This document shows positions 1 to 7,535 of a stretch of 64,000 bases of DNA, in pieces; the first letter of the stretch is position 1; each line of letters starts with the position of its first letter. Where the stretch lies: contig DAOOVO010000006.1 in the NCBI GenBank assembly GCA_035370245.1, positions 1 to 64,000 of the forward strand. The letters are read 5' to 3'. The notes beneath the pieces were generated by a model. That model did no database searches, was not told where the DNA came from, and saw only the letters and a list, made by a program, of their open reading frames with translations. This DNA comes from Pseudobacteroides sp035370245 (GTDB taxonomy: Bacteria > Bacillota > Clostridia > Acetivibrionales > DSM-2933). A program made the translations under genes and the position numbers.

Positions 1-60
1 AATTCTAAGATTAAACGAGAAAATGCGAGAAATTAAAAGTTATTATAAGGAGGATGAAAA

Positions 61-420
61 ATGAAATTAAGAAAACACATTACAGGTATATTGGCAGGTT
101 GTGTCATTGTTGCATCACTTTCAATAGCTGTTATAGCAGCTTCTGAATCCTTAAATCAAGGTGGTGGTACTTGGTCTGGTGGAGAAAATGAAAATGGAAT
201 CCTTTATTCAAAAGTAGTAGATGAAAAAGAAGATGGCTTGGCATTTAAAGTAACAGTCTGGGTGCAATCCGACGATGGCAAAAAAGTTGAAAAAACTGGT
301 ACTACATCAGCAAAAGGTGAAAAAGGAAAGGTAGAAGCAACAAAAGCATCAACTCACAAAAATCCTTTTGTTACAGAAAAATGCGGTTATAAAAATTTAG
401 AAGTAGTAAGAGTAAATTAA
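61..420 (+). CDS. Lactococcin-972-like secreted bacteriocin precursor
   Basis: A 119-residue secreted peptide. Residues 1 to about 27 form a Sec signal peptide: basic KLRKH, a hydrophobic core, then a small-residue AVIAA cleavage region. The mature part begins with a Gly-rich GGGTWSGG segment followed by a Tyr-Ser pair, the arrangement expected at the N-terminus of mature lactococcin 972 peptides, and is otherwise Lys/Thr/Glu-rich. AAGGAGG lies just upstream of the ATG. The next two genes are the membrane protein and ABC ATPase that typically accompany this family, which is the strongest support. In the characterised member, lactococcin 972, the mature peptide inhibits septum formation through lipid II. 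The target here is unknown. The call rests on motif plus context. Confidence 0.75.
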   Translation: MKLRKHITGILAGCVIVASLSIAVIAASESLNQGGGTWSGGENENGILYSKVVDEKEDGLAFKVTVWVQSDDGKKVEKTGTTSAKGEKGKVEATKASTHKNPFVTEKCGYKNLEVVRVN

Positions 421-456
421 TATTACTTATATAATATATAATAACTATATATTTTA

Positions 457-505
457 TTATTAAAATCGTTGATATAATAACTTATTATATCAACGATTTT
501 AATAA
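457..505. terminator. Perfect 24-bp inverted repeat after the bacteriocin gene
   Basis: Two perfectly complementary 24-base arms (457-480 and 482-505) are separated by one base. In RNA this would fold into a long hairpin between the peptide gene and its partner genes. The outer stem ends in A/T runs and no clean T-tract follows, so it may act as a leaky terminator or an mRNA-stabilising 3' end rather than a full stop. It could also be a DNA-level operator. Confidence 0.6.
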
Positions 506-537
506 CTCAAATAAAAATTAATGTGAGGTAGTAGAGT

Positions 538-2421
538 GTGAAAAGAATTTTTACAGGAATAGGTTTACTGGTAGCCCTCTTTTCGATTTACTTTTTTCTC
601 TTGATTGCTGATAAAATGGTATACCTTAATAATGAAACAATTTATGATTTTGAGCTGTCAAAAAATATATCCAGCCAAGAATTGAAAACTCTAGCAGAAA
701 ATGCACAAGTTACAATTCGACTAGTTGATTTTAAAAAATCTGATTTTGGTAAAAAAGAAATGGATATTACATTCATAAATCCAGACTCATCTATTAAGTT
801 TGGAAAACGCCCTAGTATATTCCCTAAAGAGAAAATTGTGTATAAAGCTTTAGATGATAAAACTCAAAAGCAAATTAAGTATTTTACCATTCAAGAAAAT
901 GATTATAAAAAAATTGAAAATATACAGTCTTCTCTTGAAAAAAGGGGATATACTATAGATATGCAAACAAGTGCACCAATAAGTTTTAGTTTGGGAATGC
1001 TTTTTTCTCCCCTAAATTTAGGCTTTTTTTCACTACTTACTGTATTGCTGATTTTGTGTATTGCAACATATTATGTTTACAGATTAAAAGAAATAGGAAT
1101 TTTAAAGTTAAACGGATGGAGTAATACAAAAATTTCTTTCTGCTTGCTTTTAAAGCTATTAATGAATTTATACCTATCAAGTCTATTCCTAATAATACCG
1201 TTTGGGATATATGTTATTTTTAGTGATTTTAATAAAATCGTCCTATATGTTCGAATTTATCTCTTATTGTGTTTGTTTTTGACACTTGTATTTTTGCTGT
1301 CTGCATTTGCCGGAACCCTTTTTATCTATAGTGTGAATCAAGTAAGTGCAATCAAGAATAAGAAAAACAACCGGCTGATATTTAATATTTTGCTTGTATT
1401 TAAAATATTTACGACATTATTGTTAGTATTATCGATGAATACCTTATCAAGAAATGTCTATGAGCTTGATTCAATAATTAAATCGGTTAATAAGTTGGAG
1501 AAGTATAATTTTTATAGGATACGGACTTCAACAATTCAGGAGGATGAAATACACGAAAAACTAGTTCAATTAATTAGCTCTCTTGACGACAAGGATGTAT
1601 ACAACTATGCAACACCAGACAGTATACTTAGTATAACAAAGCTCAAAGAATACCAAGCTAAAGGCAAATTAAGAGATAATAATGAATACTCATTTACCAG
1701 TATTTCTCCAAACATGTTGGATCTACTTCACATTTTTGATGAACAGGGTAATGAAATCCAAGTAATCCATATAGACTCTAAAGAAGAAACTTTCTTGGTT
1801 CCAATTCATTATAAAAATGATATTGATAAAATTCTAGAATGTTATCAAGCTGAAGATAATGCAAAAATAATTTATATCAAAAATGGACAAATACACGAGG
1901 ACATTTTATATCCACATAGATTTGTATATGATTCCATTTACTGTGTACATAAACTTCAAAAAGAATTATATATAAATAAAGGTGAAATTTTGCTTAAAAA
2001 GAAAAGTGCTGAAATAGTAGAACAATCACTTGTTAACATGGGTTTAGACAAATACAGTATTGCAGTTGAACCCATCAATGATGAATATAATATTTTAAGA
2101 TCAAATGCACAACTTGACCTATGCGAATCATTATTTCACTTTAACATAAACTTACTGTCATTTTTGCTTTGCGGAGTTTCCATTGTAATTATTTTCTTGG
2201 AGCTCCGAAAGAAAGAATTTGGGGTATACAAACTAATAGGCAAATACCCAATTAGAATAATTGGGAAATTTGCAATACTAAACGCAATTATTACTATTAC
2301 AATTACATTAATTATAAATCCAGTTTTCACATTTCTATTGTTTGCGGAAGCTGTAATATATGGAGTTTTGATATTTAAATACATAAAAAACAAAGCTGTA
2401 CTGACACTAAAAGGTGAATAA
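538..2421 (+). CDS. Bacteriocin-associated integral membrane protein (DUF1430-like)
   Basis: A 627-residue membrane protein. There is one N-terminal membrane segment (about 5-25), then a soluble region, a block of four to five segments (about 150-305), a large soluble loop (about 310-530) and two C-terminal segments (about 535-615). This layout fits the seven-segment bacteriocin-associated permeases encoded next to lactococcin 972 peptides, and is FtsX-permease-like. It starts with GTG behind GAGGT, and ends 21 bases before the ABC ATPase. The likely role is to work with that ATPase in immunity or export. Since the peptide carries its own Sec signal, immunity or peptide extrusion is more likely than primary secretion. 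The function is inferred. Confidence 0.75.
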   Translation: MKRIFTGIGLLVALFSIYFFLLIADKMVYLNNETIYDFELSKNISSQELKTLAENAQVTIRLVDFKKSDFGKKEMDITFINPDSSIKFGKRPSIFPKEKIVYKALDDKTQKQIKYFTIQENDYKKIENIQSSLEKRGYTIDMQTSAPISFSLGMLFSPLNLGFFSLLTVLLILCIATYYVYRLKEIGILKLNGWSNTKISFCLLLKLLMNLYLSSLFLIIPFGIYVIFSDFNKIVLYVRIYLLLCLFLTLVFLLSAFAGTLFIYSVNQVSAIKNKKNNRLIFNILLVFKIFTTLLLVLSMNTLSRNVYELDSIIKSVNKLEKYNFYRIRTSTIQEDEIHEKLVQLISSLDDKDVYNYATPDSILSITKLKEYQAKGKLRDNNEYSFTSISPNMLDLLHIFDEQGNEIQVIHIDSKEETFLVPIHYKNDIDKILECYQAEDNAKIIYIKNGQIHEDILYPHRFVYDSIYCVHKLQKELYINKGEILLKKKSAEIVEQSLVNMGLDKYSIAVEPINDEYNILRSNAQLDLCESLFHFNINLLSFLLCGVSIVIIFLELRKKEFGVYKLIGKYPIRIIGKFAILNAIITITITLIINPVFTFLLFAEAVIYGVLIFKYIKNKAVLTLKGE

Positions 2422-2442
2422 AATTATAAACGGAGGAACAAA

Positions 2443-3069
2443 ATGAGCCTTATAAAACTTGTAAATATTTCCAAATCATTTAAAGGAAAACAGATTTTTA
2501 ATAATTTTAATTTAGAAGTAGAAAAGGGTGAATTTTTGGGAATTAAAGGAGAAAGTGGTGCCGGAAAATCTACTCTATTAAACATTATTGGATTGCTTGA
2601 AGATTGTGAAGGAAAAATATTTATTGAAGGGAAAGAGGTAAGTTCTCATAACACAAAAGAAGTAAGAAAATTACTCAGCAACAGGATTGGTTATTTATTC
2701 CAAAACTTCGCACTAATTGATGATCTAACTGTGTATGAAAATCTGAAAATTGTTTTAAATGGGGTTTCCAAAAAAGAAAGTAGGAAAATCATACTGGAAG
2801 AGCTAAATAAATTAGGCCTTAGTGAAACAATTGATAAAAAGATTTTTCAACTATCGGGAGGCGAACAACAACGAATAGCAATTGTAAGGTTGATGTTACA
2901 TAAGAGCGAAATTATATTAGCTGATGAACCCACCGGGAGTCTTGATAGAAAAAATGGAGAAATAATTATGGACCTGCTTAAGGAGTTTCATAAACAGGGA
3001 AAGACAATTATCATGGTTAGCCATGATGAAAATGCAATTGCTTATTGTTCTAGGGTAATTAATTTATAA
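2443..3069 (+). CDS. ABC transporter ATP-binding protein of the bacteriocin locus
   Basis: A 208-residue ABC ATPase with the complete motif set: Walker A GESGAGKST at about 36-44, Q-loop in LFQNF, signature LSGGEQQR, Walker B ILADEP followed by a D-loop, and a switch His in VSHDE. It has no membrane segment of its own, so it must pair with a separate permease, most simply the preceding gene. The RBS CGGAGG precedes the ATG. Its length matches the short ATPases of the lactococcin 972 subfamily and the MacB/LolD-type group. It probably powers immunity or peptide handling. Confidence 0.85.
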   Translation: MSLIKLVNISKSFKGKQIFNNFNLEVEKGEFLGIKGESGAGKSTLLNIIGLLEDCEGKIFIEGKEVSSHNTKEVRKLLSNRIGYLFQNFALIDDLTVYENLKIVLNGVSKKESRKIILEELNKLGLSETIDKKIFQLSGGEQQRIAIVRLMLHKSEIILADEPTGSLDRKNGEIIMDLLKEFHKQGKTIIMVSHDENAIAYCSRVINL

Positions 3070-3105
3070 ATTTAATAATTTAAATAAAACATAAACAATA
3101 GCCAA

Positions 3106-3273
3106 TCATGTAAAAATAGTAAACAAAGAAAAAATAATAGCTCCCATCATAATCATAATAGCTACTTTCCTAAGAACTTTCATTTGATTCTCACTCAAAT
3201 ACCTTTTTATTAATTTGTGTAGAAAAGGACTTATTATAAACAGTACTACTAAAACTATTGCGATGATTTTCAT
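3106..3273 (-). CDS. Small two-segment membrane protein (55 aa)
   Basis: A 55-residue open frame. It starts with ATG preceded at 8 bases by GGAG, a convincing ribosome site. It has a hydrophobic segment at residues 3-18, a basic middle (HKLIKRY, KVLRK) and a second hydrophobic segment at 38-54, so it should form a small membrane hairpin. It is convergent with the bacteriocin ABC gene and lies downstream of the aconitase terminator on the same strand. I recognise no family. It could be an extra immunity-like or regulatory peptide, but nothing beyond proximity supports that. Confidence 0.5.
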   Translation of the reverse strand: MKIIAIVLVVLFIISPFLHKLIKRYLSENQMKVLRKVAIMIMMGAIIFSLFTIFT

Positions 3274-3338
3274 TTTTATCACTCCATATAAATAACTACA
3301 AAATTGAAAATATTACAAATTCTCACATGTATTAAACC

Positions 3339-3376
3339 AAAAAACTGCAGCCCACCTTTAAAGCAGACTGCAGTTT
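3339..3376 (-). terminator. Terminator of the citrate synthase-aconitase operon
   Basis: The arms AAACTGCAG (3342-3350) and CTGCAGTTT (3368-3376) pair and extend inward through G-U pairs. On the minus strand the hairpin is followed by a run of six T. It lies 7 bases past the aconitase stop. Confidence 0.85.
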
Positions 3377-3382
3377 AATATC

Positions 3383-5308
3383 TTATTTACTTACACTTTC
3401 CTTAATCCATGGGAGCTTACCGCCAATTTTCAAAATCTCTGCATCAAGAGCAGACAGTGTATGGCTTAGCTCAACTTCAAATCCCTTAGTTATATTCTTA
3501 AGCTTAACTTCACCTTTCAAGTCTCCAATAGCAATTTCCAGCTTATCGCCCAACTCTATCCTGTCATAGTCGGCAGGATTTTTGAAAGTCAATGGTACTA
3601 TTCCGAAGTTAACCAGGTTTGCAAGGTGAATTCTTGCAAATGACTTAACGATAACCGCTTTTATTCCGAGATACTTTGGTGCTAAAGCTGCATGCTCACG
3701 GCTTGAACCCTGACCGTAGTTTTCACCGCCTATTATGAACCCTCCGCTGCTTTCTATAGCTCTCTTGTAGAAATTCTCGTCCACAGCTTCAAAAACATGC
3801 TTTGAAATCTCGGGAATATTGCTTCTTAACGGAAGTATTTTTGCACCTGCGGGCATGATATGGTCGGTTGTTATATTGTCCTCTACCTTTAAAAGTGCAG
3901 AACCTTCCAAAACATCGGGAAGCTTATCAAATGTGGGAAGAGGTTTTATATTCGGACCCCTTACAATTTCTACCTTCATCGCTTCCTCTTGGGGCAATGG
4001 CTTTAATGTCATATTATCATTTATAAAGAATTTTTCAGGCATCTTAATTTTAGGGCATTCTCCCAAATCCCTCGGGTCTGTTATCTTACCTGTAAGAGCA
4101 GCTGCAACTGCAACTTCAGGGCTTGCAAGATATACATCAGCATCCTTGGTACCGCTTCTTCCTTCAAAGTTTCTGTTGAAGGTACGAACGGATACTCCTG
4201 CCGAACAAGGTGCAGAACCCATTCCTATACAAGGTCCGCAGGCATTTTCCAGCATACGTATTCCTGCCTGAACAAGATATTTCATTTCCCCGCTGTCTAT
4301 AAGGTGCTCAACAACCTGACGTGATCCGGGGCTAACCATCATGCTGACATTCTCATTAACTGTCTTGCCTTTCAACGCATTAGCAACCATCTTCAAATCC
4401 CTTAAGGATGAATTTGTACATGATCCTACTGCTACCTGATCCACCTTTACTCCCTGAACTTCCCTTACCTTCTTAACATTTCCAGGGCTGTGAGGCAATG
4501 CAATCATAGGCTCTAATGTGCTTAAGTCAATTTCAATTATTTCATCATATTGTGCATCATCTGAAGGAATTATTTCCACCCATTGGTCACCACGTCCCTG
4601 TGCTTCAAGGAAGGCCTTTGTTACATCATCACTTGGGAATATGCTTGTTGTACAGCCCGTTTCCGTTCCCATATTAGTGATTGTTGCACGGTCGGGAACA
4701 GATAAAGTTTTGACACCCGGACCAAAGTATTCCAATACCTTTCCTACGCCGCCTTTAACATCAATTCTTCTTAAAACCTCAAGAATTACATCCTTAGCAG
4801 ATACCCAGTCAGTAAGCTGACCTGTCAGCTTAACTCCAACAACCTTAGGAAATTTTATTCTAAAAGGTGCTCCAGCCATGGCAGCAGCAACATCCAATCC
4901 ACCCGCTCCCATTGCAAAGCAACCTATTCCACCTGCCGTAGGGGTATGGCTGTCTGAACCAATCAATGTTTTTCCGGGGCGAGCAAAACGTTCCAGGAAT
5001 AACTGGTGGCAAATACCGTTTCCAGGCTTTGAAAAATATAAGCCATAGCGTTTTGCAACAGACTGAAGATATAAATGGTCATCAGCATTCTTAAAATCTG
5101 TTTGCAGTGTGTTATGATCAACAAAGCTTACGCTTAATTCTGTCTTTACTCTGTCCATACCAATGGCCTCAAACTGCAAATATGCCATAGTACCTGTTGC
5201 ATCCTGGGTTAAAGTATTGTCTATAGTAATTGCAATTTCATTTCCAATACTAAATTCTCCTTCAACCAAATGCTGTTTTAAAATCTTTTCTGTAATAGTT
5301 CCTTTCAT
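3383..5308 (-). CDS. acnA: Aconitate hydratase (aconitase)
   Basis: The enzyme interconverts citrate and isocitrate through a [4Fe-4S] cluster. The 641-residue protein has SDSHTPTAGG near 118-127, and the three cluster cysteines in GSCTNSS (C297) and ACGPCIG (C357, C360). The C-terminal swivel domain carries GGENYGQGSSREH. The length fits the shorter (about 640 aa) bacterial aconitase group. The start is the ATG 7 bases after GGAGGT. A longer frame begins with TTG but runs through this RBS, so it is rejected. It lies 24 bases downstream of citrate synthase, and the two probably form one operon supplying 2-oxoglutarate for glutamate synthesis in an anaerobe with a partial TCA route. The symbol is nominal. 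Confidence 0.95.
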   Translation of the reverse strand: MKGTITEKILKQHLVEGEFSIGNEIAITIDNTLTQDATGTMAYLQFEAIGMDRVKTELSVSFVDHNTLQTDFKNADDHLYLQSVAKRYGLYFSKPGNGICHQLFLERFARPGKTLIGSDSHTPTAGGIGCFAMGAGGLDVAAAMAGAPFRIKFPKVVGVKLTGQLTDWVSAKDVILEVLRRIDVKGGVGKVLEYFGPGVKTLSVPDRATITNMGTETGCTTSIFPSDDVTKAFLEAQGRGDQWVEIIPSDDAQYDEIIEIDLSTLEPMIALPHSPGNVKKVREVQGVKVDQVAVGSCTNSSLRDLKMVANALKGKTVNENVSMMVSPGSRQVVEHLIDSGEMKYLVQAGIRMLENACGPCIGMGSAPCSAGVSVRTFNRNFEGRSGTKDADVYLASPEVAVAAALTGKITDPRDLGECPKIKMPEKFFINDNMTLKPLPQEEAMKVEIVRGPNIKPLPTFDKLPDVLEGSALLKVEDNITTDHIMPAGAKILPLRSNIPEISKHVFEAVDENFYKRAIESSGGFIIGGENYGQGSSREHAALAPKYLGIKAVIVKSFARIHLANLVNFGIVPLTFKNPADYDRIELGDKLEIAIGDLKGEVKLKNITKGFEVELSHTLSALDAEILKIGGKLPWIKESVSK

Positions 5309-5332
5309 TATCATGACCTCCAAAATAAGATT

Positions 5333-6679
5333 TTATCTATCTTTCATAGGTGTATATTCAACCTTTCCAATCACATTCTTGTATGCAGGACGGATAATCC
5401 TTCCACCGTTAATAATCTCCTCCAATAGATGGGCACTCCATCCTGCAATTCTCGATATTGCAAAAAGAGGAGTATACAATTCATGTGGAATTCCTAAGGA
5501 TTTGTATACAAATCCCGAGTAAAAATCTACATTGGCACTAACTACTTTATCAGATCTTTTCACCCTTGCAAATACCTCCGGAGCAAGTTTTTCAATCATT
5601 GTAAAAAGATTGTACTCTTCTTCATTTCCGGTTTCCTTTGCAAGCTCCTGTGCTTTCTGTTTCAATAATATGCCGCGAGGATCCGACAGAGTATAAACGG
5701 CATGCCCTACACCGTAAATAAGACCTGAGCCATCGTTAGCCTCTTTTTTCAATATTTTAACCAAATAATCGCTGACTTCGCCTTCATCGCTCCAATTTTT
5801 TACATTAGCTTTTATATTCTCCATCATTTGCATAACCTTAATATTGGCTCCCCCATGCTTAGGTCCCTTTAATGAGCCAATAGCGGCTGCAATGGCAGAG
5901 TATGTATCTGTTCCGCTGGACGAAACAACCCTTGTGGCAAAAGTGGAGTTGTTTCCGCCTCCATGTTCCGCATGAAGCACAAGAAGAAGATCCAGTATTT
6001 CAACTTCCGATCTTGTATAGCTGCAGTCGGGACGTATCATATGCAGAATATTTTCTGCTGTGCTTGCACCTTCTTTGGGGCTGTGCAAGAATAGACTCTT
6101 TCCGTCATGGTAATGGCTCTTAGCCTGATAACCATACGCTGCCATTGCAGGAAATCTGGCAATAAGCTCAATGCACTGCCTCAAAGTGTTCTCCACACTT
6201 GTATCATCAGGATTAGGATCATAGGAATAAGAAGCCAGAACAGCTCTAGCAAGCTTGTTCATAATATCCTTACTAGGTGCCTTTAATATCATATCCTCCG
6301 TAAATGCACGAGGTAACTTTCTTTTTGAATCCAAAAGCTCACAAAATTTATCAAGCTCTTTCTTATTGGGAAGTTCTCCAAACAGCAGCAGATAAACACA
6401 TTCCTCGAACCCAAGGCGGTTTTCATCCTGAAACCCCTTTACCAAATCAAATAAATCTATACCGCGGTATCTTAATCTTCCTTCCACAGGAACCTTTTCG
6501 TTTTCATCCATTATGTAGGCATGAACATCCCCAACCTCTGTAAGTCCTACCAGGACTCCTGTTCCATCATTATTTCTCAGTCCACGCTTTACATTATACT
6601 TAACAAACATTTCCGGCTCAATATTATTATTCTTTCTTATCAATTCTGAATATCTACTGTATATCTCTTCACTATTCAT
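5333..6679 (-). CDS. gltA: Citrate synthase (Si-type)
   Basis: The enzyme condenses acetyl-CoA with oxaloacetate. The 448-residue protein has the citrate synthase signature HAEHGGGN (236-243). The expected catalytic residues are His275 in GPKHGG, His326 in GVGHAVY and Asp385 in NVDFYSG. This is the ordinary Si-type fold, not the Re-type citrate synthase known from some clostridia. It starts with ATG behind AGGGAG. It is the first gene before aconitase, and a strong sigma-A-like promoter with an overlapping palindrome lies about 100 bases upstream. A 2-methylcitrate synthase cannot be fully excluded, but the aconitase partner favours citrate. Confidence 0.94.
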   Translation of the reverse strand: MNSEEIYSRYSELIRKNNNIEPEMFVKYNVKRGLRNNDGTGVLVGLTEVGDVHAYIMDENEKVPVEGRLRYRGIDLFDLVKGFQDENRLGFEECVYLLLFGELPNKKELDKFCELLDSKRKLPRAFTEDMILKAPSKDIMNKLARAVLASYSYDPNPDDTSVENTLRQCIELIARFPAMAAYGYQAKSHYHDGKSLFLHSPKEGASTAENILHMIRPDCSYTRSEVEILDLLLVLHAEHGGGNNSTFATRVVSSSGTDTYSAIAAAIGSLKGPKHGGANIKVMQMMENIKANVKNWSDEGEVSDYLVKILKKEANDGSGLIYGVGHAVYTLSDPRGILLKQKAQELAKETGNEEEYNLFTMIEKLAPEVFARVKRSDKVVSANVDFYSGFVYKSLGIPHELYTPLFAISRIAGWSAHLLEEIINGGRIIRPAYKNVIGKVEYTPMKDR

Positions 6680-6780
6680 GATTGCATACTCCCTTCATAA
6701 ATTTAAGTTGTATATATAAAATCTTTTAAATATCTTAATATTAAAAGAGTTTTTTATATGGAGTTTTGTATCTTTGTATC

Positions 6781-6809
6781 ATTGTATACAATTATACATC
6801 ATGAGTCAA
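6781..6809 (-). promoter_or_regulatory. Promoter and palindromic operator of citrate synthase
   Basis: On the minus strand TTGACT (6804-6809) is followed after exactly 17 bases by TACAAT (6781-6786), a near-consensus vegetative promoter. The 12-base perfect palindrome ATTGTATACAAT (6781-6792) covers the -10 box. Its core TTGTATACAA matches the core of the GntR operator known from Bacillus subtilis. This suggests repression by a GntR-type regulator, which is inference. Confidence 0.7.
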
Positions 6810-6832
6810 GAAAAATTTATACCACACATAAA

Positions 6833-7531
6833 CTAAAAGTTTATCCCCAAAACAGCTACCATAAAATTGTTTGCACCATGAATAATTATAGGAGCCCACA
6901 ATGAATTGGATTTTTTATATGTATATCCGAATAATATGCTAAGAGCCATTACCGGTAGAACTTTAGTTATTGTAATACCGTCATTACTCATCATCCAAAT
7001 TGGGAAATGTATTGTTACAAACATAATGGAAACTATAATATTAGCCCACCAAAACTCTATGAATTCCTCAATCTTGTTTAGCAAGAATCCCCTGAATACT
7101 ATTTCCTCAGTCAAACATGTCACAAGTACCACATTTATTATATTGTCCATTTCCATATCAATGTTTAATCCGGATTTGACGATTAAAAACATCTTTAAAA
7201 TGTTTATTCCAATAAGGGCAGCACCTATCGCAATGCCCCAAACCATCCCCGTTAAAATATTGTTATTGAGCTTAAGATATGTAAATGGTTTATTGTCATC
7301 AATATAAATTATGTACATAAATACGGGCACAGCCCATATAAAAAACTTTATGACGCCATTAAGTACAACCCCCGGCAGCCCCTGATATTCATTATAAACC
7401 AAAGGTGACAATATAATTCTGTTCAGTGCCCATGCAGCATAAAACAACAAAAAATAAACAAACAAATAATGAACCCTATGCGTCTTTACAAATGAAGTAA
7501 AGCCTTTTGCAAAATCACTCTTATTATTCAT
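6833..7531 (-). CDS. CPBP-family intramembrane metalloprotease
   Basis: A 232-residue membrane protein with about seven hydrophobic segments and the three CPBP (Abi/CAAX-like) motifs: EEIVFRG near 142-148, FVTIH near 171-175 and HGANN near 219-223. The Glu and His residues are the expected zinc site. Family members include type II CAAX prenyl proteases and bacteriocin self-immunity proteins. The substrate here is unknown. The RBS GGAGA lies inside the last codons of uvrB and the start follows the uvrB stop by 4 bases, so it is translationally coupled to uvrB. I see no functional link to excision repair. Confidence 0.85.
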   Translation of the reverse strand: MNNKSDFAKGFTSFVKTHRVHYLFVYFLLFYAAWALNRIILSPLVYNEYQGLPGVVLNGVIKFFIWAVPVFMYIIYIDDNKPFTYLKLNNNILTGMVWGIAIGAALIGINILKMFLIVKSGLNIDMEMDNIINVVLVTCLTEEIVFRGFLLNKIEEFIEFWWANIIVSIMFVTIHFPIWMMSNDGITITKVLPVMALSILFGYTYKKSNSLWAPIIIHGANNFMVAVLGINF

Positions 7532-7535
7532 AATG

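Noticed and set aside
3819..4820. Plus-strand open frames across aconitase and similar antisense frames across uvrB, PBP2, mreB and lon
   Set aside because: They are shadows of strongly conserved genes on the other strand, without ribosome sites or recognisable protein features.
5309..5323. Longer N-terminus of aconitase from a TTG codon
   Set aside because: The extension encodes the GGAGGT ribosome site itself; the ATG at 5308 is 7 bases downstream of it.
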